Positions 11,251 through 20,689 of a stretch of DNA of 64,000 bases are shown here, one piece after another. Numbering within the stretch: position 1 is the first letter of the stretch; each line of letters opens with the position of its first letter. The translations under genes were made by a program, and so were the position numbers. The stretch is from Heloderma charlesbogerti. Taxonomy: Eukaryota; Chordata; Lepidosauria; Squamata; Helodermatidae. Under the pieces are notes generated by a model. It saw only the letters and a list, made by a program, of their open reading frames with translations, was not told the DNA's origin and did no database searches. The stretch covers positions 5,628,501 to 5,692,500 of the forward strand of contig JANEZZ010003061.1 in assembly GCA_026122225.1 (NCBI GenBank), written 5' to 3'.

Positions 11251-12387
11251 CAGGGAGTTTAAATAGATCCTAATCTAGTTGGAAAGGGAGGGGGAAATCC
11301 CGTAGACTTTAATAGGATTTATTTCAAAATAAGGGGGTTCTTAGGGCAGATACATTTTAATGGCTGTAGGTTGCCCACGTTAGCAGCTCCAGCTGCATTT
11401 TTGGAATCTCTTGTTCAAGCAGAACATGAGATTCCAAAGTTCAAGCAGGCCTACTTGGAAGAGTAAGTTCTATGGTTTCCATTGGAATCAATCGGTCCTC
11501 ATCCAGATAAACCCGTTTAGGATCAACTGTGTGCAGCTCTTGACTTAATCTTGTTTCAAGTCAGACATTCACAGCTAGTGGCTCTGGGAGGGAATGGGCC
11601 TCTCCATCTGTCTCAAAAGCACTTGGGTCATCTCTTGGGCCAGATAAAGGCTGCACATCTAGATTCAAGTCACCATCAGGATAGGGTGCCTCTGGAAGCC
11701 TGTTTCCACAGGCAGCTGAACGCCTTTTAATTCCTACTAATACGTACATTTTAAATATATGCTCCCCACAGCACGGTTTCACATGTCACACTAAAACACA
11801 GGCATGCTTAGTAGTGAAGCCATTTTAACCACACTTTTTCTTTTTTTAAGTTCAATGAAAAAAACTGGGACTTACTTGCAAGTAAATACGTTTAGGACTT
11901 GTCAATCCTGATTCCTTCCCCATCGCACTTCTAAGATCGAGCCTGTACATTTTTTTCCGTCTCGGAAAGAAGCCCTCTGAATTCAGTGGGAGGCAACGGA
12001 CACAAGATCGCAAGTTTGAAATGGCTGTTGAATGTGTCCCCGAACAAATATTTAGCTTGAGGTTTTAGAGGGAGTGAGGGGCTTTCGGGGAAGCTTCCTA
12101 CCTTCAGGGAGACCTATCTACTTGTGAGGGTAGACTTCAGGAGTCTCCCTGAGCAAGGTGCCTTGGGAAATGTGAACAGGCGCTGACGCCTCGAGAGTCG
12201 CGATCCTGAAGGCGGTTGAGACGGAGGCGCACCAAGATTAAAATCGCAAACCAGAATGACTCGTTTCCTAGTGAGCAGCAAGCCTGTTTTCTAGGAAGCC
12301 AGCCTCACCACGTTCTGTGGGATTTATTAGCCAGCAAGTGCGTTTAGGGCGCTAATCCCAGAGAAATGAGCGCATTAGTAGTACAGG

Positions 12388-12472
12388 GCTGGATCCAATG
12401 TTAGTCTAACTTAAGTCCCATTCATTTCAATGGGCTTACACTAAGTAGGAATAACATTGGATACAGTTCCTA
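12388..12472. repeat. Palindromic MITE ('ggatccaatgttagt' family)
   Basis: It begins gctggatccaatgttagtct and ends gaataacattggatacag, with tcccattcatttcaatggg near the centre. Inverted repeat, related to 62900-63041. Confidence 0.6.
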
Positions 12473-13639
12473 GGCTTCGGCCAGTACGCCCTACTGGATT
12501 CAATATTTATTTAGGCCAACCGTCCCATCTACAACACCCTTCGTTTAAATCCATTTCTGTCCTATTGGCTTCACTGAGGATAAATCGGCTTGAGGAAGCC
12601 ATTTCTTTCAAGTAGGATTCTAAAACTCCTCAGCAAGTTTACGCCACTGAGTCCAACACACACGAGTAGGGTTACCAGGCCTCGCCAAGCACAGTTCTGC
12701 GGCTGCCTGGCTGGGAGCGCTGAATCAGCTTCCAGTTGGTGTAAATCCAGAGGCAACAACCGCGGGGCTGCTTTTCCCAGGCCCCCGGGGCGGGCGTGCC
12801 TCCTAGAAAGGATTTCCATAGGAAGAGCGGGCCGTGTCCACGAAGGCTTGTGGCGGAATGGCTTTGGTCGTCTTTAAGGCGCCACAAGGCTCCTTGCGTT
12901 GGGAAATGGTTTCTGTTCTGGCAAACGGATGATCTCGTGGCATTCTCCATTTCCGTACAGGTGGGTTAAATACAGGTAGCTTAACTACCCGCGAACCAAG
13001 CAGGTGGCCACGGAAACTAGGTGCAAGTCAGATACTGTTATAACTGGGGGGAAAACGCTGAGTGAGAAAAATCACCCCTCCTTTCCATTAGAATTTAATT
13101 AGAAACTGGATCGCTGACCACCCCCACAAGCAGTTAAATCAAAGTACTTGGATTTTAAATTATTTAAATGGTAAACTACCATATTTACGGATGAAAATAA
13201 CCCTTCCTTCCTTGTTGGAAAATACACAGAGACGTTTATAACAGTAAGAAGTACTTTACCAAAACGACAAGATTGCTTTCAATCCAAGTAGGGTGACGTG
13301 GATTCCATGGTTGGTGAAGCACGCAGTTAACACCAGAGAGGGATTAAAGTGGAGTAAGGCTACGGATTTTCCCTCCCATCCACCCCAAGAGTATCTAAAA
13401 ATAATAAGATTAAAAACATAAACATCGAATCCTTTTTAATGTTCGCCAGAATACTCAGTGTAATTAATTTCGAAGGAAAAGTAAGGACTTGAATAAAACT
13501 GGAGAAATGGAGACCTACATATAGCTTAATAATATGGCCTATTTTACCACCATTTAACCATAGGGCTTCTGTGGGTAAAAATGTTAACCTTCCTGAAGGA
13601 TGAATACTTTTCAAGGCTATTCTGCAGTCACTCCTTTCG

Positions 13640-13705
13640 GGACTAACCAATGTATTGTGGCATAAGCTTTCGTGGATACTGTCCTCTTCATCAGATGCGA
13701 AAATC
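13640..13705 (+). repeat. 'caccttaaagactgacc' family fragment
   Basis: It holds gggactaaccaatgtattgt, ggcataagctttcgtggata and ctcttcatcagatgcgaaaa, matching the middle of the family at 2694-2790. Confidence 0.5.
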
Positions 13706-14107
13706 CTTTTTGGGTTGTAACTAAAGTGAACTGAATTAGATTCATTGTGGTCATAATGGGATGTGATCACCTTTTGCCCCCACCCCACCCCCACACGTGG
13801 AGGCTTGAAAAGGGCAGTAGACCAAGTGTGGGTTTAGAATTTAGATCCAACCCCAGGTTCCTGTCGTGCAACTAATCAGTTGGTTGGGGTCTGTCTTCTT
13901 TGCCATGCACATTGATGGCACTAGTGAAATAAATTATCTATTAATTTAACTAGCATTCCTAAACTACTCTAAAGGCACCCTTGTAGACGTGTTAAAATCC
14001 AGTTTATTATTGTGCAAGGGAGGGAGGGGGATACCTTTATTTTTCCAAAGGCTTTAATCTAGGAGAAAGTACGGATACTTGTTTTTTGTTTTAGTTTGGC
14101 CTTCATT

Positions 14108-14183
14108 TAATCCTATGCATATCTACGCAAAAGTAAGTTCCATTGAGTTCAATAAGGATTATTCCTAAGTAGATATAAGATCG
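14108..14183. repeat. 'tcccattgag' family TIR repeat
   Basis: It runs aatcctatgcatatctacgc, aagtaagttccattgagttc and cctaagtagatataagatcg. Foldback-like. Confidence 0.45.
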
Positions 14184-14834
14184 TAATTATAGTTCTTTCT
14201 TTCCTGGTCTCTTCCTAATTACACCAGAAAAGAGATACTCGCAGAGGCTAGTCGTATCACAAAGTGGAACAGGCAAAAGAGATTGAAATGCAAAATAAAT
14301 AAATAAAAATAAAAATAATAGCAGCAGCAGCACACACACTCTGCTAGATGCTGTAGAAGGACAAAAATCCTCTCCCCACAAACTGGGTGTGTTGTCATTA
14401 AAGTGACCCCAGCTCCAACCAGGAAACGGAAGAAGTTCCTTTAGGCCACGACTTTCGGGCAGAAGTCGAGGGCTGCACTCAGCAGAATTAATAGGAGGGT
14501 CCCCAAATGCGACAGGACTGGCTTGCCACATTTTGAAGTAATATACATAAAGACACGCACCCCCTTCCCAAATAAGACCATTCATCCAAAGTCTAAATTT
14601 GCTTGACTGCACTAGCGGCTTCAACACCCAGAAGAACAGCCCTGTTAAGCTGTCACAGCAAAAGCGACCAAGGCTGCCACTTCCCTGTATACACTTACCT
14701 AGAAATACATTGTATTGAACTCAGTGGTTTGGTTTATTTGAGCTATTGCATTAGTAGAGCCTTCCCTCAATAAACACTCCGGCGGCTTACGGACCAATGG
14801 GGCTTCCTTCTGAGAAGACATGCCTAGGATTCAC

Positions 14835-14925
14835 TTGAAAGAGTCCCGTGGCACCTTAAAGACCAACAGCTTTGTTCTAGCGCAAACTAGTTAATCCTTA
14901 AGGTGCCACCAGACTGACTATTCCA
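14835..14925. repeat. 'caccttaaagaccaac' repeats in opposite orientation
   Basis: gtggcaccttaaagaccaac and, after about 30 nt, cttaaggtgccaccagactg form an inverted pair of the same dispersed repeat. Confidence 0.5.
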
Positions 14926-15261
14926 TACTTTAAGAACCCAAAGAGGAAACGTTTACGGACTGCCTTCGGGTTGGATCCTAAACGCGTTTGGAGGAGGCAG
15001 ATTTCAGTGGCATTATATTCACCGCTGCACCTCCACATCGTCCCTTTCATCTCCGCGGCCCTTCTTTATCGCTTGAGGCTGCAGACCTTTGGAGCAAGGC
15101 TCGCTGGACCCAGCGGGATCCCTTCTGCGTAAAGACGCATAGGACTGAGCAGTGAATGTGTTTAGGATTGAGATGTCCAAGACTTGCACTGGTTCTCCAT
15201 TACTACCACCACCCGCAAAGAAAAAGTCAATTTTCCTATCAGGCACTACACCAGATGTTTC

Positions 15262-15336
15262 GGAGAACCACTCCCATCACCCACAGCTATGCTGGATGGG
15301 GCTGGTGGGAGTGGTAGTCTAACACATCTGGAGGTC
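15262..15336. repeat. Short foldback near the PDX1 donor
   Basis: The arms ccactcccatcacccacagc and ctggtgggagtggtagtcta pair across gctggatgggg. It is a core of the 'tggtgccctccag' MITE family, about 100 bp into intron 1. Confidence 0.5.
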
Positions 15337-15429
15337 ACTCGGTCAGGGGAGAGGCTGCCACGTCAAAGCAACGCAGTCCGTCCTTCTTCAGCCTGGACCA
15401 AGAGGGGGCCGAAGGGAGGAGAAGAGGTC

Positions 15430-15438
15430 TCTTACCTG
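15430..15438 (-). other. PDX1: PDX1 intron 1 splice donor
   Basis: On the minus strand the exon ends CAG and the intron starts GTAAGA, a full consensus 5' splice site, directly after the codons for GQWAGT. Without splicing the frame would run 33 more unrelated codons and stop at 15335. This supports a spliced exon rather than a processed copy. Confidence 0.9.
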
Positions 15439-15865
15439 TGCCAGCCCACTGTCCCTTCCAGGCATGGGATTTGGTGGATTTCATCCAGGGGAAGGGCAGC
15501 TGGAGTCGCGGCTCTTCTAGCACGCCGGCATCCGGCCCCTCTCCAAAGGGAAGCGCTTCTTGGTGCGGGTGCGGGAGATGGTGGTGCGGGAGATGGTGAT
15601 GGAGATGGGGAATGCCTGGGTCTTCGGTGATGGGCGGCACCTCGTAGGGGGAAATGTCTGGTGGGCTGCCTTGTTCCAAGGTGCCCAGCACATTCGGGTA
15701 AGGGGGCTGCGGGGGTGGCTGCGCGGGCGGCGGGGGTGGCGGCTGCCTGCCCATGTACAGGCAGGCTGGCGGGCTCGGGCTGTAATCCTGGGGCTGCGAC
15801 CTCTGGAAGGCGCACGGCTCCTTGTAGAGCTGGCTCGAGGCGTAATACTGCTCTTCGGCGTTCAT
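15436..15865 (-). CDS. PDX1: PDX1 exon 1 coding part (N-terminal activation domain), partial gene
   Basis: This encodes the first 143 residues plus one base of pancreatic and duodenal homeobox 1, a ParaHox nuclear transcription factor needed for pancreas formation and beta-cell insulin expression. The protein opens [20 protein letters not shown] and carries the block [11 protein letters not shown], then a proline run (about residues 41-55), the block [16 protein letters not shown], a His-rich stretch ([16 protein letters not shown]), then VLEEP, and finally the PBX-interacting hexapeptide FPWMK within [20 protein letters not shown]. These blocks and their order match vertebrate PDX1. The start is chosen because the ATG opens the conserved N-terminus and has G at -3. 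The exon ends in phase 1 at a CAG|GTAAGA donor. The homeodomain is encoded in exon 2, which is not seen in the window. The Pro/His insertions look longer than in mammals. Identity is firm; the gene is incomplete here. Confidence 0.95.
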
Positions 15866-16080
15866 GGCTCCAGTCGCCGCCTGGGCGAGCCCCGCACAAC
15901 TCGCCGCAGGTGGGGCGAAGCCTTTGACAAGTTCGCTTCACCTGCCCGAGCTGCTGATGAGCCCCCGAGGACCAGGACAGCTCGGGAAGCTTTCCCATTG
16001 GCCCTCCGGCAGTCCACGTGAGAAGGGTGAGTATCTCCATTGGGCGGCACCTTTCCAATAAGAAGCAGCGCTGCTCAGGC
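15440..16080. other. CpG-rich island over PDX1 exon 1 and promoter
   Basis: CpG dinucleotides and G+C are visibly far denser here than in the AT-rich flanks, especially at 15500-15560 and 15690-15960. This is the usual island over a developmental homeobox promoter. No exact ratio was computed. Confidence 0.7.
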
Positions 16081-16120
16081 TTGGGACCTTTGAGTTTCTT
16101 TCGCTTTCTTCAGAATGGGC
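15866..16120 (-). promoter_or_regulatory. PDX1: PDX1 proximal promoter and 5' UTR
   Basis: The 250 bases upstream of the ATG are GC-rich and have no TATA box. A CACGTG E-box sits at 16015-16020, 150 bp before the ATG. The mammalian PDX1 promoter depends on a USF-binding E-box about 100 bp upstream of its transcription starts, so this is a plausible counterpart. CCAAT motifs on the gene strand lie at 15997-16001 and 16039-16043, another on the opposite strand at 16055-16059, and a GGGCGG box at 16042-16047. The transcription start cannot be placed exactly; downstream of the E-box is the likely position. Confidence 0.7.
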
Positions 16121-16162
16121 AAAGGAGGGGCGTTTGGTTTTTTGCTAAGGTGATCGTAGTAG

Positions 16163-16362
16163 CAGTGGAGGTTGGTGGCTCCAGTGTCAGTGGGGCTGTA
16201 AATCCGGCCTGGGTTTCAGTCAGAACTCTAAAGGAGCTATCGAAAGTGCTCAGCCGATTTCGGGCATGGGTCTCAGCACTTTGGATAGCTCGTTTCGAGT
16301 TCTGACTGAAAGCCAGAGTGTATGCACTGCCCCACTGACATAGGAGTCACCAGCCTCCACTG
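16163..16362. mobile_element. hAT-type MITE upstream of the PDX1 promoter
   Basis: A 200-bp foldback element begins CAGTGGAGGTTGGTGGC and ends GCCTCCACTG. Immediate 8-bp flanks cgtagtag (16155-16162) and cgtagtaa (16363-16370) form a target-site duplication with one mismatch, the hAT signature. Arms carry tttcagtcagaactctaaag and its complement. Sister copies are 35736-35953 and 61772-61949, with damaged copies at 28485-28690 and 41373-41508. It has no transposase. Its near edge is 298 bp upstream of the PDX1 ATG. Confidence 0.9.
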
Positions 16363-16462
16363 CGTAGTAATGCACGCCACTGTATTTGCGATGTGGTTGT
16401 AGCATCACGTGGTTGCAGTCTAACCGCAGCTGAGCCCAGGGAGCAATAGCGGTTATCTTTGG

Positions 16463-16653
16463 AACGTGACGCATAATTAAAGCAAGAGACTCTGAGCATG
16501 TGCAAAGTGGAACTTGGGGGAAAACAAAGCAAGAGGGTCTCTGGGTGTGCGAAGTGGAACGTGGGGGCATAATTAAACAAGAGGCTCTCTGAGCATGTGC
16601 AAAGTACAACGTGGGGTGCTGTAATCAAAGCAAGAGGCTCTGGAAGCATGTAC
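16463..16653. repeat. Four-unit minisatellite upstream of PDX1
   Basis: Units of about 46-50 bp start at 16463, 16511, 16558 and 16608. Each begins AACGTG or AACTTG and continues with an A-rich segment, gcaagagRctct, a gcatgtgc-type word and aaagtgg. Units differ by small indels. It lies about 600-790 bp upstream of the PDX1 ATG. Confidence 0.8.
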
Positions 16654-16816
16654 CCAACTGTATTGCCCTTATGTATTAAATTATTAACAGTATTTGTGTT
16701 CTGCCTCATAACGGGGGTTCTGAATCTGTTTTGAAATTAGAAAAAGGGGGTTTCTAGGTCAGCCGTAAGCTCCGGTACCTTTTTTTTTTTAATTTAAAAA
16801 TAAAATACCCCCTGAA

Positions 16817-16848
<32 letters not shown>

Positions 16849-17736
16849 AGTGTCAATTATTCAGCCAAACTTTTTCTTTAGAGCTCGCTCCAGAAACCAC
16901 TGATGCTAAACAGGTGATCATTATTGCCACTGTTCCTGTTTTAACCAAATTTCTATGTTAATTTGCAGGGCACAAAGTGCTTTGCTGTTCTTGTTCTTTG
17001 GGTTGGAGGAAGACGATGCACGCACAGCTGGAAAACAGATGGTGTATTGAACTGGATTGTAGTTTTCCTGGATTGTCGGTATGAACAGGGTGGGGAGGGG
17101 TAGCCGCTGCCTTTGTAGTGGCCGCATCAGGGATTGTGCAAACCACATCCCATTGAAGTCAATTGCAAAAGACGCCCTGATTCTTCTGGGCGCTTCCTGG
17201 ATGCAGTTGCCTCGCCCGCCGCTTCGAGAGTCCAACGGAAGGCGCGTGTTTCCAACCTCCACTTCTGCGTGTCTATCAAGGAGTACCTGGGAAGTGTGCG
17301 GGGAGGTAGGAGGGCATCAGCGTGTGAGAAGGAGCCGTCCCTCCTCCACGTCGTGGAACAGGGCAGCTGGCGAGGCTCCGCTTTCGCTCACGTTTGTTTA
17401 AGCTCAATCAACAAGTGTCCGGAATTGTTGAATTTTAAGCCTCTAGCCTGGGAAACCTGTCGACCTGAGTGAATTCTATCAGCCAGAGATTAGAAAAGGC
17501 CACTGGCTGCTTATCACCTTTCTCGGTTCCTGCACCAAGTAGGCTCAGCGAGCAAACAGAAAAGAAACAGTTCCTAAGACACTTCATAGACCATGCTCTC
17601 AAAACGAATAATAGTAATAATGATGATGGTGATGATAATTCCGAAACAAAAAAATCCCAAAACATTAGTCTGTGCTTACATCCACAGCGAATATTTGCAT
17701 ATGTGTTATTATTTTGCATTTTATTTACTAATTGAT
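16654..17736. other. Single-copy upstream flank of PDX1
   Basis: Apart from a (CT)n-(GT)n microsatellite at 16817-16849 and poly-T/A near 16780, no repeat family is recognised. The segment 16900-17480 is moderately GC-rich and could hold regulatory sequence. No exon is supported: open frames overlap on both strands and lack recognisable domains. Confidence 0.4.
16817..16849. repeat. (CT)n-(GT)n microsatellite
   Basis: About 11 CT units followed by 5 GT units. Confidence 0.9.
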
Positions 17737-17739
17737 TTA

Positions 17740-17848
17740 AGGTGCGATCCTATGTATGTTTAGATAGAAAGTCCTACAACTCCCAGCATTTCCCAGCCAA
17801 CCATGCTGTACGACTTTCTTTTGTCTAAACGTGCATAGGATTGTGCCT
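17740..17848. mobile_element. Palindromic MITE with TTA duplication
   Basis: The termini AGGTGCGATCCTATGTATG and CATAGGATTGTGCCT are inverted, with inner arms agtcctacaactcccagca and a degraded partner. TTA lies directly on both sides (17737-17739, 17849-17851). A 3-bp TWA target fits PIF/Harbinger elements, but a TTAA reading (piggyBac-like) is also possible. Confidence 0.65.
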
Positions 17849-18315
17849 TTAAATCCCATTGATTTAAATGGGAGAATTATGCCCGTGCTTAAATAATTCA
17901 TATGGAAATGAATGGGACTTAAACGTGCTTAATTTTGGTTGGATAGTGTGTTATGTAGTATTTTTAGACTGACATTTAATGCTATCCAAAATGAATGCAC
18001 ACCCTGCCTACAGGCTTAGAAGCTAAACCTACAAGAGAGGAGACATAAAGATCAGTGGATGCGTTTTAAAAAGCAGCCTTGCTAATCTGTGTAATAATCG
18101 CTTCTGTATAAATAACTAGAGCTTATTCTTAGAGTAGACCTTTTGGGGGAGGGGGGGAAACGGTGATAGCTGGTGCCCCTGCTTCCAGTGGGGGAAGCTC
18201 CAAACTCCACCCACCCAAATCTGCCCATCTAAAATTCCCCCTTAACTAGGTAGAATGCTCAAGATCACTCTTCCAACGTTATCTTGCTTAACTCACCCTA
18301 AATTTCCCTTCAGTG

Positions 18316-18451
18316 CAACCTTCCCCGACCTGGTGCTGTCCAGATGCTTTGGACTTTAACTTCCATCAGCCCCAGGCAGCATGGCCAATGGTCAGAAATG
18401 TTAGGAGTTGATGTCCAAACCATTTGGACTGCACTAGATTGGGGAAGGCTA
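18316..18451. mobile_element. Foldback hAT-like MITE with 8-bp duplication
   Basis: The ends CAACCTTCCCCGACCTGG and GATTGGGGAAGGCTA are imperfect inverted repeats. The flanks cttcagtg (18308-18315) and tttcagtg (18452-18459) match at 7 of 8 bases. This links the 'tggtgccctccag' family to hAT transposons. About 2.5 kb upstream of the PDX1 ATG. Confidence 0.7.
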
Positions 18452-18506
18452 TTTCAGTGACCAGGAATGCAAGCAAGGATGGCAGGTTACTTAAAAAAGT
18501 AACTTA

Positions 18507-18619
18507 AGGTGCAATCCTATGCATGTTTAGACAGGAGAAATGTTCTGCCCAGCCAGGGCAGGGAATGCTGGGAGCTGTAGGACTTTTTTTCTGTCTGAAT
18601 GTGCATAGGATTGCGCCCT
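18507..18619. mobile_element. Palindromic MITE ('aggattgcgccct' family)
   Basis: The arms AGGTGCAATCCTATGCATG and its complement near 18600-18619 enclose tttagacaggag and ctgtaggactttttttctgt. Same family as 17740-17848 and 43046-43181. Confidence 0.7.
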
Positions 18620-18627
18620 TAGCCTCA

Positions 18628-18717
18628 CAAGCCTATACATGTCTACTCAGAAGCAAGTCCCATTGAGTTCAATGGGGCTTACTCCCAGGAAAGTGGGTAT
18701 AGGACTGCAGCCTTAAG
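18628..18717. repeat. 'tcccattgag' TIR repeat, well preserved
   Basis: It runs tatacatgtctactcagaag, caagtcccattgagttcaat, ggggcttactcccagg and gggtataggactgcagcctt. The two halves fold on cattgagttcaatg. The best-preserved copy of the commonest small family in the window. Confidence 0.65.
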
Positions 18718-18917
18718 GAAGTTGTTGTTCTTAATGGAAGGAAGGTGTTCATTATTAACAGGTAATAGCTTACACATAAACATAAACAGCTTATACATAA
18801 ACTTAAACATAACTCTTATTTAACATAGGTATCTGATACATAGATCAAAGGTGGGGAATCTCAGGACAGGAGCCCCGTCTGGCCTCCCAGATTTTGTGAG
18901 ATGGCCACACCCCCTTC

Positions 18918-18920
<3 letters not shown>

Positions 18921-18955
<35 letters not shown>
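18921..18955. repeat. (CA)n microsatellite
   Basis: An uninterrupted run of about 17 CA units. Confidence 0.95.
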
Positions 18956-18957
<2 letters not shown>

Positions 18958-19489
18958 ATCACTAATCGGGTTTTAGTTTCCTGGGTTTTGTGCAGTTTTC
19001 CCCATGTTCTAAAAGGTTGAAATGTCTCCATGAAGGCTTAGTTACTAAGGATAAAATATGCAGATTTGTTTTTATTTTGGCCCCTCTCCTTTTGCATTTG
19101 GCTCCACCTACCACTGGAATGGGGCCCCCAAGAGCTTCTCTGAAATGGAATCTGGCCCTCAGGCTGAAAGAGGGTCAACATCCCTGTCATAGAGGGAAGT
19201 TCAGCACTATGCAATCTAAATGCTGCTGCTAGTACAAATGACAGATGAAGGTTAACAAGATTGGTGTAGCTGGCAGAGCTCAAAACAGAAATACTTGTAC
19301 ATCATACCACACCACCCCCCGCCACTTTCCACTCAGAACATCTTTCTCCCAATGCCACTCATCTCCTGCCCCCTTCCAGTTTGCATTACAGCTGTCCAAG
19401 AAACTGTTAGCAGGATAACTGCTAACATTTACTTGAATCTGGCCCCTTTTTTGCAGCATTCTCAGAATATTTTTATATATATACACACA

Positions 19490-19590
19490 GTTATAGCCTG
19501 GCCTGGTGTTTATGCACCACTCAGGGTGGTTAACAACTATTAAAAGCAACAATAAAATACAATAACATTCCAAACAGCAGCAACAACAAA
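19490..19590 (-). mobile_element. LINE 3' tail fragment (reverse)
   Basis: It reads tatagcctggcctggtgttt, accactcagggtggttaaca and then an AAAC-rich tail, the reverse of an L2-like terminus. Confidence 0.4.
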
Positions 19591-19804
19591 ATATACCATA
19601 TAATAAAAACTGAGACAGGCACAACAGTTAAAACAGAAATATCAGGGGTGGGGGAAACTAAGCTAGATTTTTTTAAAAGGAATATTCATAGAAGTTTTAC
19701 AATGTGTATATTTCTGCACATCTATTCAGTTAACTGGTTTGACATCAGGTAGTTGCTCGGCTCAACAATCTAATCAGTCAAAGGACTGAACAGAATATGC
19801 TAGA

Positions 19805-20312
19805 GCTGGGGTCCCCAACCTTTTTGGACCATGGGCACATTTGGGAATTTAAGTAGCTGCTGTGGGCACCACCACAAAATGGCTCCTATGGCAGATGTGG
19901 CTAGTCACATAATGGCTGCCATGGAGGCTCTGCTAATCAAAGGACAAGTAATTCACCCAAGAAACTGAGTTCAATATGAGAAAGGGTCTGAACTTTGAAG
20001 TCAGTTCACATATTTGACCCCATAGAAGCACAATAATATACTTTTTAAGGTTGCAGTCCCATGCATGCTTACATGGAACCCAATGGAAATCACTTCTGAG
20101 TAACCTACATAGGATTGCTAAGATCACACTACACACACACACATACACACACCCCTTTCCACAACCCCAAAGGGAAGGGCCCCCAGCCCCAATAGGAAAG
20201 AAAAGGTTTTCCCTACCTTGATCCCAGGCTCAGCCACTAAATTCCCCATAGGGAGTGGGAAGCTTTGTGGGCACCAGTGTGGGTCCCTGTGGGTGCCACG
20301 TCTGCCCTAGAG
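19805..20312. mobile_element. Non-autonomous hAT-like element
   Basis: The left end reads ctggggtccccaaccttttt with gggcacatttgggaattt. The right end has gtgggcaccagtgtgggtcc and gtgggtgccacgtctgccct, in inverted relation. A second copy lies at 36090-36485. A (CA)-rich segment sits near 20130. No transposase frame. Confidence 0.5.
20045..20118. repeat. 'tcccattgag' family TIR repeat inside the 19805-20312 element
   Basis: It reads gttgcagtcccatgcatgct, acatggaacccaatgg and cttctgagtaacctacatag followed by gattgc. Inverted termini; probably nested in the hAT-like element. Confidence 0.45.
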
Positions 20313-20456
20313 TCTCATGCACCTGCTCTAAGAAGGATGCTTTGGACATTACTCACTCTATGTGTGCAGGGCAGAGAAAGATTTCATCCCAGCCTGTCGC
20401 ATGCAAAGTCTAACCTTACCCCTACACATCTCTATATAAAGGTATCATCTATGGTT

Positions 20457-20578
20457 TGGATCCAGCCTTAGTCATACTTCAAGTGGACCATTGAAATCTG
20501 TGGGGGCTGTCATGACTAACTTAAGTCCCATTGATTTCAACAGGTCTACTCTGAGTATGACTAAGTCCGGATCCCACC
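20457..20578. mobile_element. Long-arm palindromic MITE ('cttagtcatactt' family)
   Basis: The left arm tttggatccagccttagtca and the right arm gtatgactaagtccggatcc are inverted complements. The middle has catgactaacttaagtccca. Same family as 62293-62437. Confidence 0.65.
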
Positions 20579-20689
20579 CACTATTTCTATACTGGGACAG
20601 AGATTCGTGTGCAGATGTACAGCAGGTAGTGGTGCATTTGCACAAACTCAGGCACAGCCAAAGGTGCGTGTCTATGTGACATATGTTTT

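Larger units (their letters stand above)
1..15435 (-). other. PDX1: PDX1 intron 1 (open at the window edge)
   Basis: This is everything downstream of the exon 1 donor. No minus-strand frame here encodes a homeodomain: the expected WFQNRRMKWKK block was looked for and not found. The stretch is filled with short foldback repeats, LINE tails, one BovB fragment and microsatellites, with single-copy-looking sequence between them. The stretches 1-1130, 2170-2690, 2870-4330, 4900-5840, 10080-10550, 11260-12380 and 12930-13630 show no gene and no repeat that I can name. If exon 2 was lost or misassembled, part of this could instead be intergenic. Confidence 0.6.

Noticed and set aside
11561..11782. 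73-codon minus-strand frame ending PEPLAVNV
   Set aside because: Composition looks protein-like, but it matches nothing I know in PDX1 or elsewhere and has no supporting signals.
13360..13794. 144-codon minus-strand frame in PDX1 intron 1, on the gene strand
   Set aside because: Examined as a possible exon 2. It has no homeodomain residues and overlaps a dispersed repeat at 13640-13705.
14187..14627. 146-codon minus-strand frame
   Set aside because: Low-complexity (Leu/Phe runs from TTTA/GCA repeats), no homeodomain and no splice consensus noted at its edges.
15862..16050. Possible 62-codon upstream frame ending in ATGA overlap with the PDX1 start
   Set aside because: It would be transcribed only if transcription began upstream of the E-box, which is unlikely; no conservation evidence.
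15184..16061. Long plus-strand and alternate minus-strand frames over PDX1 exon 1
   Set aside because: GC-rich shadows of the conserved PDX1 frame; only the frame starting at 15865 has family conservation.
16250..16709. Two overlapping minus-strand frames of about 120 codons
   Set aside because: They are translations of the hAT MITE and the tandem minisatellite units, not genes.
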